Assembly: GCA_016987375.1 (NCBI GenBank)
Contig: PJRA01000303.1
Location: 225,811-289,810, forward strand
Reading direction: 5' to 3'
Length of the DNA stretch: 64,000 bases
Source: Brachionus koreanus
Taxonomy: Eukaryota; Rotifera; Eurotatoria; Ploima; Brachionidae
The notes below the pieces were generated by a model. The model had not been told where the DNA came from and did no database searches. It saw nothing but the letters and a program-made list of their open reading frames with translations. Below, in pieces: positions 10,388-23,500 of this stretch. Numbering within the stretch: the stretch's first letter is position 1; each line of letters opens with the position of its first letter. A program made the translations under genes and the position numbers.

Positions 10388-12412
10388 TTATTTTCTAATA
10401 TTGATTAGATTAAGTAATTGTTTGATAGCTTCTTCGTAATTATTGTAATCCTGAAAAGGTCTTTGAACACCATGTGAATATAAGGAATCCAAATAATTGC
10501 AAAAAAAATTCATTATATTTTCTAAAGTAGTTACTACTACTTTTTCATTCAAATCAAATTCCGAATTGATATTTAGAAAATTTCTCAATGCTGTTTGAGC
10601 ATTGTGTTGATGCAGCTTCATGTTATCATACTCGTACAAGCAGCCAGTGCATTCATCATTGTCTGAATTTTCTTTTCTACATTTAGCACACAATATTCTC
10701 AACTTTTCAATTTGACTTTCAATTTTGTCATAAAGCGGCCAGTCATTAATGCATGGCACACACTTACACTCAAAAAAATATTGATCTCTCAATTTTTCCT
10801 GTCTTTCTTTTAATTCATTTACTGCATAAAGCACCCCATAATTGTCGTAAATCTGTTCACCCTTTTTGATATTTTGCAGCGCTCTCACTTGGCATTTTGA
10901 TCCACGAAAATTGCGTGTGACATGCGGATCACATGAATGATTGAACAAAGACAAAATGGCAAATATGCCGGCACCAATTCCTTGAGCTGATGATTCGGCC
11001 ATAGCATTTTTTTTCGCATTAGAATGCTGCAATTCAGACACTTCGTGTGCATTGCACGAAATTGACTGCATATGACGCAAAATTAGACCGCCAATAAACC
11101 ATTGATTTTCTTTAAAACCTTCAGCTGTGTCTCCTTCAAAAAAGTCATTATTTTCCAGCAGTTTAACTAGAAAAAATGAGACAAACGCTCGCCGAAATAG
11201 ATCGTTTAGTTTGCGAACGCGAGAGTTGGTGATTAGATTAAATACTGGCAAATATGAGTCAGATTGATAGACTTTTGATTCTCCTTCGGCAAAAGCCATA
11301 CACGATCCATCTCTAACTAAGTTTTCAAACTGTTTTTCGTACTCTTCCAACAGTGGTTTAACAGACAATAGATAATTTTTGCCGGCCTTCAGCACTATTC
11401 TCAAAGCAAGCCATTCCATATGAGTCAAACCAGACTCATTAATTAAAAAATTCAAATATTTGCATTCATATCTATGACTATGTGTCCATGAAGAACTTGC
11501 GCACTGTTGACTACAATACACAACCAACGAACACTGACTACAATAGGTTAAATTCAATTTTAATGCATTTAGCTTACAAAAACATTCAAAACAATTTTGA
11601 CCTATTCTGCTACCAATTAATACACTTGCAAAAGGTGCTTCATTTACCAGCAATTCTCCTACTTTAATGTCTTTGGCTGCTCTTAGAAAATAACCTCCAT
11701 CGATTGAATAATCGATTTCAATTGAATTTGAAGCGCAAGCTATTTTAGAATTTGAATTTTCTAAGGCCAAATTAATGCTACCATAATTTTCTGAATAAAA
11801 TTGTTCATCTAATGAGACTAAATTTTGGTCATGAGCACCAGATTTGAATTTTTTTTCAAATTTTTCATATATATCACTACTTAAATAGGCTTTGTGACTT
11901 TTAATAAACTCTAAACCCAAATTAAATTTTTCTAGTTTTAGATAACAATTCAATTTTCTTTCAATTAGTTTAGAGATTGATTTTTCCGGATAGCCAGCAT
12001 TTAAAGCAGACTCAATGTCATTCGAGCATAGCTGAAACTCATTTAAATGAAAGAAAACAGCAGAACGATTTGCATAAGCCAGAGCCAAATTGTTTTCGCT
12101 GTCGTCAGGCGAAGAAAACTGAATACTTGAATTATATTTTAGCAATGCATCAAAGAATCGTTTTGTTTTAAATTGTTCATTTCCTTCCTGACGCAATTGA
12201 CTGGCTTTTGTCGAGTCTTTTGGGCTAAAGCTTGTATTCTTGAAAAGCAAGTCGAGCTCTTTTCCTATGAAGCTTATGTGCCATATGAACTTGAATCTGT
12301 CAAAATTAGTTGTCAATTTTATAAAGTTTTCATTTAATTGCTTGTCATGTGACTTTAGATGCTTGCAAATTTGGACAAACAACAAATCGATTTTTCTAGG
12401 CCTGGTTTCCAT
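10388..12412 (-). CDS. SMYD4-like TPR/MYND/SET domain protein-lysine methyltransferase
   Basis: A single 674-residue open frame without introns, from ATG at 12412 to TAA at 10388. Domains in order: TPR repeats at about residues 65-175 (ASQLRQEGNEQFKTKRF, ALAYANRSAVFFHLNEF), the N-terminal part of a SET domain at about 232-262 (GGYFLRAAKDIKVGELLVNE), a MYND zinc finger at about 274-318 (CFECFC, YCSQCSLVVYCSQQC, HRYEC), the SET core with NHSCDPHVTRNF (about 490) and IYDNYG (about 520), and post-SET cysteines CKCVPC (about 550). TPR before a MYND-split SET is the SMYD4 arrangement; human SMYD4 is longer (about 800). Such proteins transfer methyl groups from S-adenosylmethionine to lysines; NHSC and NYG form the cofactor and active site and are intact, so the enzyme is probably active. 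The lack of introns contrasts with the neighbouring genes and could reflect retrocopy origin. Confidence 0.92.
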   Translation of the reverse strand: METRPRKIDLLFVQICKHLKSHDKQLNENFIKLTTNFDRFKFIWHISFIGKELDLLFKNTSFSPKDSTKASQLRQEGNEQFKTKRFFDALLKYNSSIQFSSPDDSENNLALAYANRSAVFFHLNEFQLCSNDIESALNAGYPEKSISKLIERKLNCYLKLEKFNLGLEFIKSHKAYLSSDIYEKFEKKFKSGAHDQNLVSLDEQFYSENYGSINLALENSNSKIACASNSIEIDYSIDGGYFLRAAKDIKVGELLVNEAPFASVLIGSRIGQNCFECFCKLNALKLNLTYCSQCSLVVYCSQQCASSSWTHSHRYECKYLNFLINESGLTHMEWLALRIVLKAGKNYLLSVKPLLEEYEKQFENLVRDGSCMAFAEGESKVYQSDSYLPVFNLITNSRVRKLNDLFRRAFVSFFLVKLLENNDFFEGDTAEGFKENQWFIGGLILRHMQSISCNAHEVSELQHSNAKKNAMAESSAQGIGAGIFAILSLFNHSCDPHVTRNFRGSKCQVRALQNIKKGEQIYDNYGVLYAVNELKERQEKLRDQYFFECKCVPCINDWPLYDKIESQIEKLRILCAKCRKENSDNDECTGCLYEYDNMKLHQHNAQTALRNFLNINSEFDLNEKVVVTTLENIMNFFCNYLDSLYSHGVQRPFQDYNNYEEAIKQLLNLINIRK

Positions 12413-12858
12413 TGAAAATTAAGTTTTTGAGTTTATGTTATCAAAAAGGAATTTTAAGATCGTTTGTTTTAAAACAATAGAATTATTTATTGTATGATTT
12501 TTTTTTCGGAATTATGATTTTATGAATCGTAAGCCAATAGATACATATAAATGAAAATTATGTATTGACCTCTAATTGATAGATTCTTTAATTATCTTAA
12601 GATTTTTTAAGCAAACTAGTATTCATAAGAATATTCAAAAAACTGTTTTGTACATATATATGTATATGAGAAATCTATTATTCTTTGGTTTTAATTAATT
12701 AGACTTGTAAATATGTTTTTTAATATTTCAAGCCTTTAAAAAAATAACTCTAGTTTAGAATATTCAGAACTAAAGTGAACTTTTCGTTTCAGACATTAAA
12801 GCTGTAATAAACAAAAGTCTACAAATTTAATGCTTAATGTAAATACTATTTCGATTTT
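12413..12858. other. upstream region of the SMYD4-like gene
   Basis: AT-rich. It should hold the promoter of the minus-strand gene. A short tatata/catata alternation lies at 12652-12668. Confidence 0.3.
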
Positions 12859-13290
12859 AATCAACAAGCTAGTGCCCATGCCTAAAAATACTTATTAACA
12901 CTTTATTTATTAAAATCATTTTAAAATATAAAACAAAATCTAAAATATTAAAAATTGCTAAAAAGAAAATTATTAAAAATTAAAATTCTTTTTTAAAAAA
13001 TTTAACAGCAAGGTAGTATTCAAGCTAAATGATTCTAAAAAAAATTAAATTTATGTTATTGAAAATCGAAAGTTTGAATGCTGAAAATTTTAAAAAGCAA
13101 TTTTTGATTTTTGAATAAAAATGCTCAGATGCTTTGTCATCGGTTCAATCAAGCTTTTACTGGTACCTAATCATATTCCAAATTTCATGAGTCATTATTC
13201 TTTAGTTTTAGTCTATTATTCTTTACTTTTTTTAATTATAACTTCTAAAAAAATTTTTGGATCATTTTAATCAGGATAAAATTCTGTACA
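12859..13290 (+). repeat. dispersed TTAATCAACAGG repeat, long copy
   Basis: Starts with ttaatcaacaagctagtgcc and attaacactttatttatt, the core found at five other places in the window. The similarity extends downstream: aaaaaatttaacagcaaggta matches 32870-32890, and gaaagtttgaat, tttgtcatcggttcaatcaa, gagtcatt and attctgta match the region 31845-32085 in the same order. So the family is at least 400 bases long, and most copies are truncated. Confidence 0.7.
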
Positions 13291-13469
13291 ACATGATATA
13301 TCATATTAGTATTCCAATTTACTTAACCTTCGAGGACAACTTAGTCTCAGAACTGGGCGTATGACATGGGAAAAATGAAAAAAAGCTATTATTATTTTCG
13401 AAAAAAAGACAAAATTCTGTATAAGATAATTAATTTTCATAATTTTATCGTAATCGGATTATGGTTTTT

Positions 13470-13515
13470 TTTTCAATTTAAAGTTTCGGACAAGCATTAT
13501 TGAGCACCCGTTAGT
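13470..13515 (-). repeat. mariner-type terminus (ACGGGTG family)
   Basis: The reverse complement reads taacgggtgctcaataatgc followed by ttgtccgaaactt, nearly identical to 54578-54615. A related end (acgggtggtcaaaaatggttgtccgaaattt-like) is at 26665. It begins after TA, as expected for Tc1/mariner insertions. Confidence 0.55.
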
Positions 13516-13623
13516 AAAAAAAAATATATCAATTAACATTCTGTGCTGGAATGAATAAAGACTGTGTAAAAAAAAAATATGTATAAAAATTACTGAATAA
13601 AAATGCTTATTTCATTATAGATA

Positions 13624-14012
13624 GGGAGAGTGAAGTTGGGAGAAATTTTTTCTGGAGCAGAGCAATTTTTTAAAAATCTGATAACCTTTTAAAGAAAATC
13701 ATTGAAAATGAAATTTTTTTACCACAAAATAGTTCGAAATTTGTTATTTATGTTAATCAATTGCAATTTTTTTTGCAAGTTTTTAACAAAAAACTTGCTA
13801 TTAAACTTTAAATTTTTTTTATTTATATAAAATATCAATTTACATAATCAATAAATTTTTTTATAAGTTTTTTTTTTCGAAATTAACAAAAAATGTTAAT
13901 TCTTGTTAGTAATTTTTTTTGTTGTTTCAACCCCTTCTATCAAGTTTATTTAAGCATATATTTAAAAAAAATAGCTCTGCTCCAACTAATTGCTCCCAAC
14001 TTCACTCTCTCT
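13624..14012. mobile_element. 389-bp MITE with ~45-base terminal inverted repeats and 8-bp target duplication
   Basis: The left end gggagagtgaagttgggag pairs with the right end, whose reverse complement is agagagagtgaagttgggag; the inverted repeats continue through ttggagcagagc. The element is flanked on both sides by TATAGATA (13616-13623 and 14013-14020), a perfect 8-bp direct repeat. The interior is AT-rich without coding capacity. An 8-bp duplication is the hAT hallmark, though the termini lack the common CAGGG start. Confidence 0.88.
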
Positions 14013-14079
14013 TATAGATATTGATTCAAATTTTAAATTTAATAACTCTTTGCTAATTTTAAGTTTGCTTCCTTTCAAA

Positions 14080-14180
14080 AATAGCATAAAAGAAAGGAGC
14101 AATAATCAGAATAAGGGCGAATAAATGTCTTAAAAAATTGAATTTTTACAGAAGTTGCATGATAGAAAATAGTTAGTCTT
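14080..14180 (-). mobile_element. LINE reverse transcriptase scrap
   Basis: The minus-strand frame reads SVKIQFFKTFIRPYSDYCSF, a common block near the end of non-LTR reverse transcriptases (FFKTFIRPHFDYCS-like). It is isolated and short. Confidence 0.6.
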
Positions 14181-14263
14181 ATTAGCTTTGATCGATAAAC
14201 TAGAATATTTATTGTTATTGTTATTTTACAAAAATTTCTCAGAAATTTTTGTAAAATAACCAA

Positions 14264-14979
14264 CTAAAAATCTAAAAAAACAAGCATCCTTATAAAAGCA
14301 AGTAAATCTTTTCCCTTATTTTGATTTTTTTGGAACCAAAGATTTTTTATTTTCAATAATCATTCAAAAAGTCGAGAGAGGTATAGAAAAACATAAAAAA
14401 AAATATGATTTTTAAAAATAACACATTGTTTAAAAAATGATTTTTTATTTTTGAAAACTGGTAAAATTTACATATAAAATGAAAGTTAAATATCCTATGT
14501 GCGATTTTCAAGGACCAAGTGAAATATGTCCAGCTCGGTACTTAGTAAAAAATTTGCAAAGAAACCGGGAAAATAAAAGTGTTGGGTATAAAATTGCATC
14601 AGACTATCCAAATCGAAGACATTGAAGATTTTGAAAATGAAAAAATTCATGGGATCAGTAAAAAATTTAAAATATGGTATCATTTGTTGTCGTTTTGTTA
14701 CTTAAGATTATCCTGGTCTAGTCAGTAAAAGATTTGTTAGAAAATGAAAATCCAAAAAAAAAGAAAGCAGGAAAATGGTACGAAATAGAATAGGTTTAAA
14801 TTTTATGTGTTTTTCTCATTTTTTTGGATTTGAATAAAGTTTATGTGACATTCTCTGTATTTATGTTTTTTTCTCATTATTAAGTAATAAGTCCAACAAG
14901 TCTTAAACCTGATCTGTTTTTTTTTAAAATTATATTCTATTCATTTAAATTTTTTGCTGCAAAATTTCTTTTTTTATCT
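14264..14979. other. AT-rich spacer between LINE scraps
   Basis: The minus-strand frame at 14495-14683 is Phe-rich without a recognisable domain and is most likely chance. Nothing else seen. Confidence 0.4.
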
Positions 14980-14984
14980 TTGAC

Positions 14985-15235
14985 TCCTAAGCAAAGCATT
15001 AGGTATCCACACGTCCCTTACATTTTACCATTAATTACCCTAAAATCTCTCCATGTGAGTTTCATTTTTTTTAGACTTTCAGCTGTTCTCATCCAAGTCC
15101 AAGATACTTTAGGAATTCTAGGACTCTATGCAACTGTAAGAATTGTATCTGTCGCCATTCTTTTAACATGTCCAAGCCACTTTAGTCCTCTTCTGCGTAT
15201 CGTGTTGTAAATGGACTCGGTTCTTGTTCTTCTGT
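14985..15235 (-). mobile_element. LINE 3'-terminal ORF fragment
   Basis: The minus strand reads RRRGLKWLGHVKRMATDTIL, then TWMRTAESLKKMKLTWRDFR, the standard C-terminal tail of RTE/CR1-like LINE ORFs. One in-frame stop and the absence of upstream RT motifs show a truncated dead copy. Confidence 0.8.
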
Positions 15236-15239
15236 ATAG

Positions 15240-18200
15240 CTACAAAATTTAAATATATCATTTATAGCTTTTTTAATTTCATCAATGAAGAAAAAATTGA
15301 GTCTTGAAGGGTTCATTCAATTTTAATTCTCTAAAAATATTAAAAATATAATTGACTGATTCTTTTTCACTGAACTAAATGGACGATTCTATAGAGGCAA
15401 AGCAAATATTATACATTTTCACTTGATTAACAGTATTCGAGGCTTTGTTATCATCCCAACATAGTTCTTCCGGAAAACTGTCAAAAACTAGCATTTCCTC
15501 TTATTTTTATGGACGATCTAGAAAAATTGCAGAATTTTTAGGATTTTTCTGGAAAAATAATTTGATTTTTTGACATTTTTTTTAAACTTCCTTATAGTTT
15601 CTCTATAGTTTCAAGAAGATTCTGATCTGTTTTGTCCATCAGGTTATTTTGATAACAGTAATCCCAAAATTCATTGATTTAAGTTCGGAATTAAACCATT
15701 AGAACTGTTCATTTTTTTTATGTCTAGATTTTTTAAATGGACAACTGCCTTCAATTGAATCAAGAATAGTATTATTTAATAAACTCCAGTTCCTTTCAAT
15801 TAAATCAAGATTAAAGATCAGAAAATCTTAATAATACTTGGAATACAGAAAATACAGAAAATATCAAATACTTGAAATTATTTTTAAATTTATTAGAATT
15901 TTTCGTGTGAAAAAAATTTTCTTTTTAATTTTAAAACTTTTTAGAAACTTCTTATTTCATTATATTTCAGAACTTACGAAGACTTTCAAAATTTGATTAT
16001 TGACAACCCTTTTTTTTAACAAAATTCTACGTTTTAAGATCCTAAAAATAAATTATATAAAGGAAATATTTATTTACCTTTTAAATGTATTTAAGCGAAT
16101 AAAATGATTCAATTCTAATTCTAAATATAGAAATTTTCTTAAATGAAAACATCAAGGTAGAGAAATTTTATGTTGTCTTTAAGTTAAATAATCAAAATTC
16201 ACAATTTGAATTTAATTTTGTAATTATAAATTTTTTGAATTCTTTTTTTTTTAAATAAAAGTTTACTTGTAAGAATATAAGACACATTTAAGAGTTCTAT
16301 TGAAGATTTTTTATTAGCTAGATTAGATTAAACAAATAAAGTAAAAATCAATAACAAATTGATTCATAAAAATATGATTAGAACTTAATTTTAATTTGAT
16401 TTAACGAGAAATTTTTTTTAGTAAATATTTAATTTACTGTTTTTATAGTTCCAGTTTTTTTATTTCTTACTAAGTATTTACGAGAATAAATCAATTTGAT
16501 TAAACATCGTTTAAAAATATCCACTTTTACAAAGTTCTTAAAAATTTAAGAAAAGTGTTAGAATATTTTTATAATAAAATTTTAATTCTATTTCGCTGAC
16601 GTCTTAAGTCAATAAAATTTCGACTCACAATATTTTATAATTTAGATTAATCAAGATCTAAAATTTAAAAAAAAATAACAATTTTTTCAGAAAGTATGTT
16701 CTTAAGACACCTTTTTCTTTTTTCTAATTTTAATATGTTTGACAAATTTTAGGTTTTTAAAACTTAATTAAAAAAACTAGCATTGTATTTAAAAGAATGT
16801 ATTTGATTAATCTCAGTTTATTTTATTTTATGAACTTACGTTTACTTAGTTAGATTAAAATTAGCTAGCGAAAGAGATTAAGTCTAGAATTGAAATTTAT
16901 TAAAAATCGCATAAAATATTAAAATTTAAGGTTTTCAGATAAAAAAAGAGTTTGGTTTTATTTAGATATTAACTAATTATTAATATAAACAACTTTTCTA
17001 GATTTTAAGAGTAAAATTTGATTTAGAATTAAAAATCGTTCAATTTCTAAATTTAAAATATTTGTTAAAATTTTTCGAAAAATTTAAAATATTAATTAAA
17101 CATTTTATTTCAAAGATCTTCCTAATTATATCTAATTCAAAAGCATTAAATATTTTTTAGTTTTAGTTTAATTCAATTAGTCAATTAGTTTAAGTTTATT
17201 TTGTTTTGTTCATTTTTCTCAAGCATACAAAACTCTTTTGAATATTTAGATTTTTAAATATTGATTTTTTTCAATCAAAATTAATTATTCATCATTTAAA
17301 ACATTTTGTTTTCCTTGAAAATCAAATAATTATCAAGCTTTTTACTGTGCATTTCAATCTTATACGGTTTTAAATCGTGAAAATATTGATTAGCTTTTTG
17401 GTAAAAATTTCTAAAAAAATAAATTAAATTCTATTTAATTCAATTTTTTTAAATATTTAAATTCGACTTAATATAAAAATAAGGAAATATTTCTTTTTTC
17501 TTTTTTTACTTGCATAATTTTTTTTGGTTAAAATTATAAAAATTTTAGAATACTTTATTCAGTAAAGAATAATTTTTAAATTCAAAATAAATCATTTATA
17601 ATCAATGAATTAGCGGGAAAGTTTTATTTATTTTTTCCCATAAAGTTAACATCAACAAAATTAGCCTTTTTTTTCAAAATTACAACATTAATTTTGAATA
17701 TCCTGTCTAAGACTTTGTTAACATTTTATAAACTAAATTCATATTTCTTTACTTGATCATTTTTTAATTCAAGTTTATGAATAAATAACAAAAATTGTTT
17801 AATATTTTTCTCGAAATAGCAATTTTTTTTTTAAATTAAAGTTAACTTTGAAATAAAAAAAGCCAATTTATCCTATCAATTTATGTGTTTAACTGTTGAT
17901 GCAAGTTTAATTCATGAATACAAACGAAATATTTACTTATGAATCTAAAAGTTTTAACTTAAGCTTTTTAAGTTATTTAAATTGTATTATTTTAACCTAA
18001 TAGTTGAAGCAAAATAGATATTAAAATCTAATATCATCTATATGTGAAACTGTCTAACATTTTTTTGAATCAAATTTGACCCAATACTTTCTAAGTATAA
18101 TTTTTAAATTCTTTATTTTCTAGTCACAAAAAGTAATGTTAGTTTTGAAATTTTGAGTGTCACTAAGTCTAAATTTAAGTGCTTAATAATTGGTGTTTAT

Positions 18201-20398
18201 TTTATCGATTAAATATATGGTTCAGATTTTATTGATCAAATTATCCTGAGTTCATGTTTACAGTTTTAAAGAGTGTATTTATTTAAAATCAAAAAATGAT
18301 AAGTAAAAATTGGTTTAATGAATAGAAAATCGATTAAAGCGTTTAAATATGCGTCATTAAATTAAAAAAAAAATTTATAATAATTTAATAAAAAATTTTT
18401 TTTTACTAAAATTTCTAATTAAGAAAAAATAATAATATTTTTTTAAAACTCGGTATTAATTTATACTTCATGTTAAATTCTAATAAATAAAACAAATAAG
18501 TTAAATAATAAACTAGTTAAATTATAGTCTTCTTTAATACCACGAAATTTTGTTATGTTTTCTTTAGATTTATTGTGTTTATCATTTAACCAAAAAGAAT
18601 GTCCTACTTTATTGTGTTCTTTACTATGACAAAAAACTGCTCTAGTATTTGATTACTTTATTTGCCTTTATTTGAATTTTTTAAATTTAAATATAACCCA
18701 TTCTTTTGTAAAAAATGCGTATTCATTTACTGACTTTGAAATATGAATATGTCTAGAGTGATAAATTTTGACTTCTAATCTTTTTTCTTAGGAACAAAAT
18801 AATTTTCAAACAGGAGATTAGTTTTTAGAAAACATAACGTTTCATTTTAAACTATTGTATAGATTTTTTTAAATCTAAATTAAAAATTAGTACAAAGTAA
18901 TTTTTTAGTAGTTTTTTTTTTTAAATTACAAAAGTGTTTTTCAAAAATAGTAATATTTTTATCATATTTTTTTATTGTTTAAAAACAAATTAAAAATTTT
19001 AGTAATTCAAATATTTAGTTTTTTAAGATGTCATGAATGCTAATGTTTATTTGTATCGAACTAAATGATATAGTAATTTCTTCCTGATTCATTTAAATTT
19101 AGGATCTAAAAATAAAATTTTATCTTGGCTTTTTTTTTCTAAACGAAATAGAAATTTAGACTCGTTTATTTAATGTTTAATCTTATCTTTTAGCCTAAAC
19201 TACAATTTTATTTAAAAGTCAACATTTTCAACTAATTGTTCTTCCTTTATGTCAAGTTATTTTTAAGGAAGTAATTAAATTTTAAAATAAAACTAATATA
19301 TGCTTTCACAAATCAATTTTGATTAAAAAATTTGAATATATTTAGAAAGTTGTCATTTTTTTTTTTATTTCAAATAAGATAAAAATAATAACAGAAATAA
19401 TTAAACTCATGTTTGTCTCTTTTTTCGATAAGTAAAATTTTCTACAAAAGCATTTTATGATAAATAATATAAATTGTGAAATTAAAATTATGAATTAAAA
19501 TTAATTCAGTATTTTTTGCTATTTTTTCTACCAAGAAGTTTACTAATTTGTAATTTTTCTTTGTTTTCAAAGGGTTCAGAGTCAAGTTTTAGTCGAATAT
19601 TAGTTTAAAACTTGCTTCTGCAACAAGATAAACTAAATGTTTATCACTAGTCTAAGTTAAACAATAATTTTTTATTAATTTGTTTACTCAACTTTAAGTA
19701 ATTTGAACCTATGGTGCACTAACCTGGTTAAATTCGAATCTATGAGTAACACAATTGAGAGCTAGATATGTGAGAGAAAGAGAGAGAGTGGATAAAGAGA
19801 TAATTTATAAAATTAAAATTAGCTAAATTCGCATTGTGAGCAGCGATCTTTATAGAATACGACAAAAATATTTCAGCTTAAAGAACCTTAGCTATTTAAA
19901 TTAGAATAATTGATAATAAATTATGATTTTTAAGTTCTACTGAAAATATAACAAAATTCTATTTAATTTAATATGATCGTGTGTGTGTGTTCTAAAATGA
20001 GTGAATGATTCTTATTGAAAAACATAATTGCCAGCTAACAAAAATTATAAATTAACAAAAAAAAAAGTATTCCTAATTTATTATGATAACTATTAAATTT
20101 CGTTTTCATAAAACGTTTCATTGCGTTAGAGAAATACTTAATCCCTAATATGTCAATTTAGAATTCGACACGAAAATAGTCTAAAAACAAAAATGACGGT
20201 CAAACGAATATTTGCCCTAGTCCGGCCAAATCCAGCCCACTCACATGCATACACACACTAAAACATTAATAATGCATATATTTATATACCTGTCTATTGA
20301 TTAACCTGTGCTCTAATTAATTATACATGTGAGTGTATGTGAACGAGTGGAGCCACGGCCCTATCTTTTCAAAATTCTAAATTAATGACATTTATATA
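15240..20398. other. 5-kb AT-rich gene-free region upstream of the poly-Q gene
   Basis: No conserved coding block seen on either strand. Simple repeats occur near its right end: a GA-rich run at about 19770-19795 and a GT run at 19978-19990. A pyrimidine-rich splice acceptor at 20414 suggests that part of this region may be a 5' UTR intron of the gene that follows. Confidence 0.45.
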
Positions 20399-20413
20399 TT
20401 TTTTTTGTTGCAG
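20399..20413 (+). other. probable 5' UTR splice acceptor of the poly-Q gene
   Basis: ttttttttgttgcag followed by about 100 non-AT-biased bases before the ATG at 20515. This is the strongest acceptor-like site in the window, so transcription may start far upstream, with a non-coding first exon. Inferred from the splice consensus only. Confidence 0.45.
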
Positions 20414-20514
20414 ATTTTTATTATCTATCTCTCTCATTTGTTTGCTTAAAACGGAATGAGTCTATCCGAAGTAATCGAGTGATCGATTGTGATTCGATAT
20501 GAAAATAAAGTAAA

Positions 20515-23500
20515 ATGTCGTCAAATTTTAAAGAAAAACCAAACGAGGGCAGCTCGTCGTCAGACGCCCTTGCCGATCTAATACCAAATTGCTCGTCCAA
20601 CACCGACCAGTCATCGCTGATCAGCTCAGTATTCGAACAACTTCAAAAATTTAAAGAATCTATAAGTAAATAAAAAATTTGAGAAAAAAAAAAATTTTTC
20701 TTAAATAATTTTTTAAAAATTTTTTAGATCAAAAAGGCGAGCTCGAATTGCTCAAAGAAAAAATAATGCTGCTCGAGCAGCGAAATTCCGAGCTGGAAAA
20801 AAAGCTTTCATCGTCGTCTAACTTGAACAACTCGTCGTCGTCTGCACAGTCTAAAGACACATCGCTAAACGAGTCGAGCAGTGACGAGCCAGCAAAAAAT
20901 CAACCACCGCCACCGTCACAGCAACAACAACAACAGCAGCATCAGCAACAGCAGCAAGCACAACAAACATCAAAAACAAATGCATTAAACTCAATACCGA
21001 ATATAAACCAAGGCGGTTTTATAATAACTTCGTCGGGCACGGCCATTCTAGTCCCTCCAATGGCCAAGACGGGCGGCGCCGCGAGCAGCTCCAGCACGGC
21101 CTCGTCCTCCTCCTCGACCGAACACACCGACTCGCCAACAAACAGTAATCTAGATCTGTTGCTTAAACAGTCGCCGGCCAAAAAACCCTCGCCCAATAAA
21201 CCAATCGCACCCAATCCAACCGCCTATATAATTTCGAACGGTCAATTGGTGCCCGTAATAACATCGAATCCCAAATTACCAATAGCAAAGCAACAACAGC
21301 AATCGCAGCCGACGGCCAAAAAGGCCTTAAAACCCAAGCAAACTATTAAGCCTGCGAAGCCAAAACCGACGCCGTCAGTCCAGCCAACACCAGTCAAGCC
21401 GATCGCACCACTGCCCGAAGTTGCTCCTCTCAAACAGCAGCCTGTTCTATCGGGTGCCAAAAAACCACGCGAAATTCGACCCAAACCAGCCGCTGCGACC
21501 GCAAATGCCAACACCAAAATACCAATACAACCTGTACAAAAATCGATTAGTCTAGTCCAACCGATTAAGCTTAGCACGGACAGCCACGAGTCGAATGACA
21601 TTTTGTCCAAAGCGGCTTCGATGATTTTCAGTCCAAACGAATTTCAATCGATTAGCAATACTCTATCGCCGAGTAATCAAGCATCCTCGTCGTCATCGTC
21701 ATCGTCCACGTCGTCGTCGACTAATCAAGCGAATAGTCTACTTCAGCCTGCATCTGGCAACACCCAAGACTCACAGTTCACTTTGGTGCCCATACCGGTC
21801 GTTAAACAACCGGTCGGCAAAGTTCCCATAACTAGAAATCCGAAAAAAATAGTCGACGAAAAAAAGCCGAACACAAATAGCAAAACTAAACAAACAAAAA
21901 GCGAAAATAACAAGGCCAAGAGCGAAAATTTGAATTTAATCGACACAAATTTGATGGCTGTTGAGTTCGAAGCGGCGCTTGTCGACAAAAAAGAAGCGCC
22001 CAAATCGCCCGAATTGATTAGTATGCCGTCGTTGGAGCAATTTTTTCAAATAGACGAGTCGAAACGTGCCGATATGCCGGCCGAGAAAAAGTGCAATTCA
22101 ATTAAAACGTCGAGTCCGAAAAAAAAAATATTGCCTAAGCCAAAAGAGAATGATAAACTTAAATTTGAAGCCGGCGACATAGACAAAGTTCTCGATCAAA
22201 TCGACCAGCCGAACAAGTCCAAAGACTTTTTGCTCGATTTGCTCGAAGAAACGGCACAAAATTTGTCCGCATCGTCGGACGCCTCGTCCAACTTGTCCAT
22301 AAGTAACATAATACCCAAGTCAAATGACAAGACTAGTTTGAACACGCCGGTTATCTGCAAAAAGCCCAAGTTGGCGCCGAAGCCGATCGAGCCGAAGACA
22401 AAAACAACGTCGCTATCCGATTCGGATGACAACGACGACTTGTTCGACTTGACCAATGCCAAAAAGCCCAAGAGCAAAGTGTCTCGTACGCCTCTTAAGC
22501 CGGACAATCATCAGACAATTAAAAAGCGCGGTCGACCGCCTAAGCCCCAATCAAACGCCAAGAGTACATCGCTGACCAACAAAACCGCCAAAAGTGACAA
22601 GACCGCTAAAAACGAGTCCACTGTCACTGTCATCACAAACGCTAACAATCGAGTTGACGAGGATGAAAATTCAAATTTTTTAACCGAAACATTCCAAGAA
22701 TTAGTCGACAAAACGACCACGGACACAAAGCAAAAAGACAAAGAATTATTGAACATTGACGACAATGATCAATTTGAGTACGACATTGCCGGATCGGACA
22801 AAAACGTCGACACGGACAACGACGAACACGAAGAGTTAACTATAGCCTCGTTGACTAGTCTAAATCGTAAACGTTCGCGTACAAATATAAATTCAAAAAG
22901 TAGTATTAAACGAGTTAAAGTAAACGATGAGTCAGACGAGGCGACCGACTTGAACGTGTCCGATAAATCGATTTCAAACGAAAATGCTGAAAAACGCAAG
23001 CGTGGTAGACCGAAATCGACTAAAAAACAAACAAATCAAACAAATCAAAATAGTCAAACTAGTCAAGCTAGTTCGCATAGTTGTACCGAATATGCTGGTT
23101 TGACCAGGTTTGAAATACCGTTCGAAGAAGATCCGTTTGCCGATGTCAAAAGTGAAACCACTAACAATAATACAAATAATGTAAATAGTAGCAGCAAAAA
23201 TCAAGACGATTTGATTAAAAAACAAAAATTGGACATAAACTTAAGTGAGACGAGCAACAAAAACGAATGCAAACAATTCGAATCGGATAATGCGTCGAAT
23301 AAACAAGAACAAGCTAATTTTAATAGTGCTAGTAGTAGTAATAGTAATAGTTCTAGCAGTACGACTATTAGTAAATCGGTTGTCGATGAAAATTTTGATC
23401 AAAAAAGTGAGCTAACATCTCAATTCAACTGGGACAATTCAAATCAACCGAGTCACTTTGATCTCGAGAACGATCCAATACTCAATACCGAACTACAATT

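Noticed and set aside
14980..15210. 76-residue plus-strand frame
   Set aside because: It is the antisense of a LINE C-terminal ORF fragment on the minus strand.
20942..23225. Several long minus-strand frames opposite the poly-Q gene
   Set aside because: They are antisense shadows of the biased codon usage of the plus-strand gene and contain no recognisable domains.
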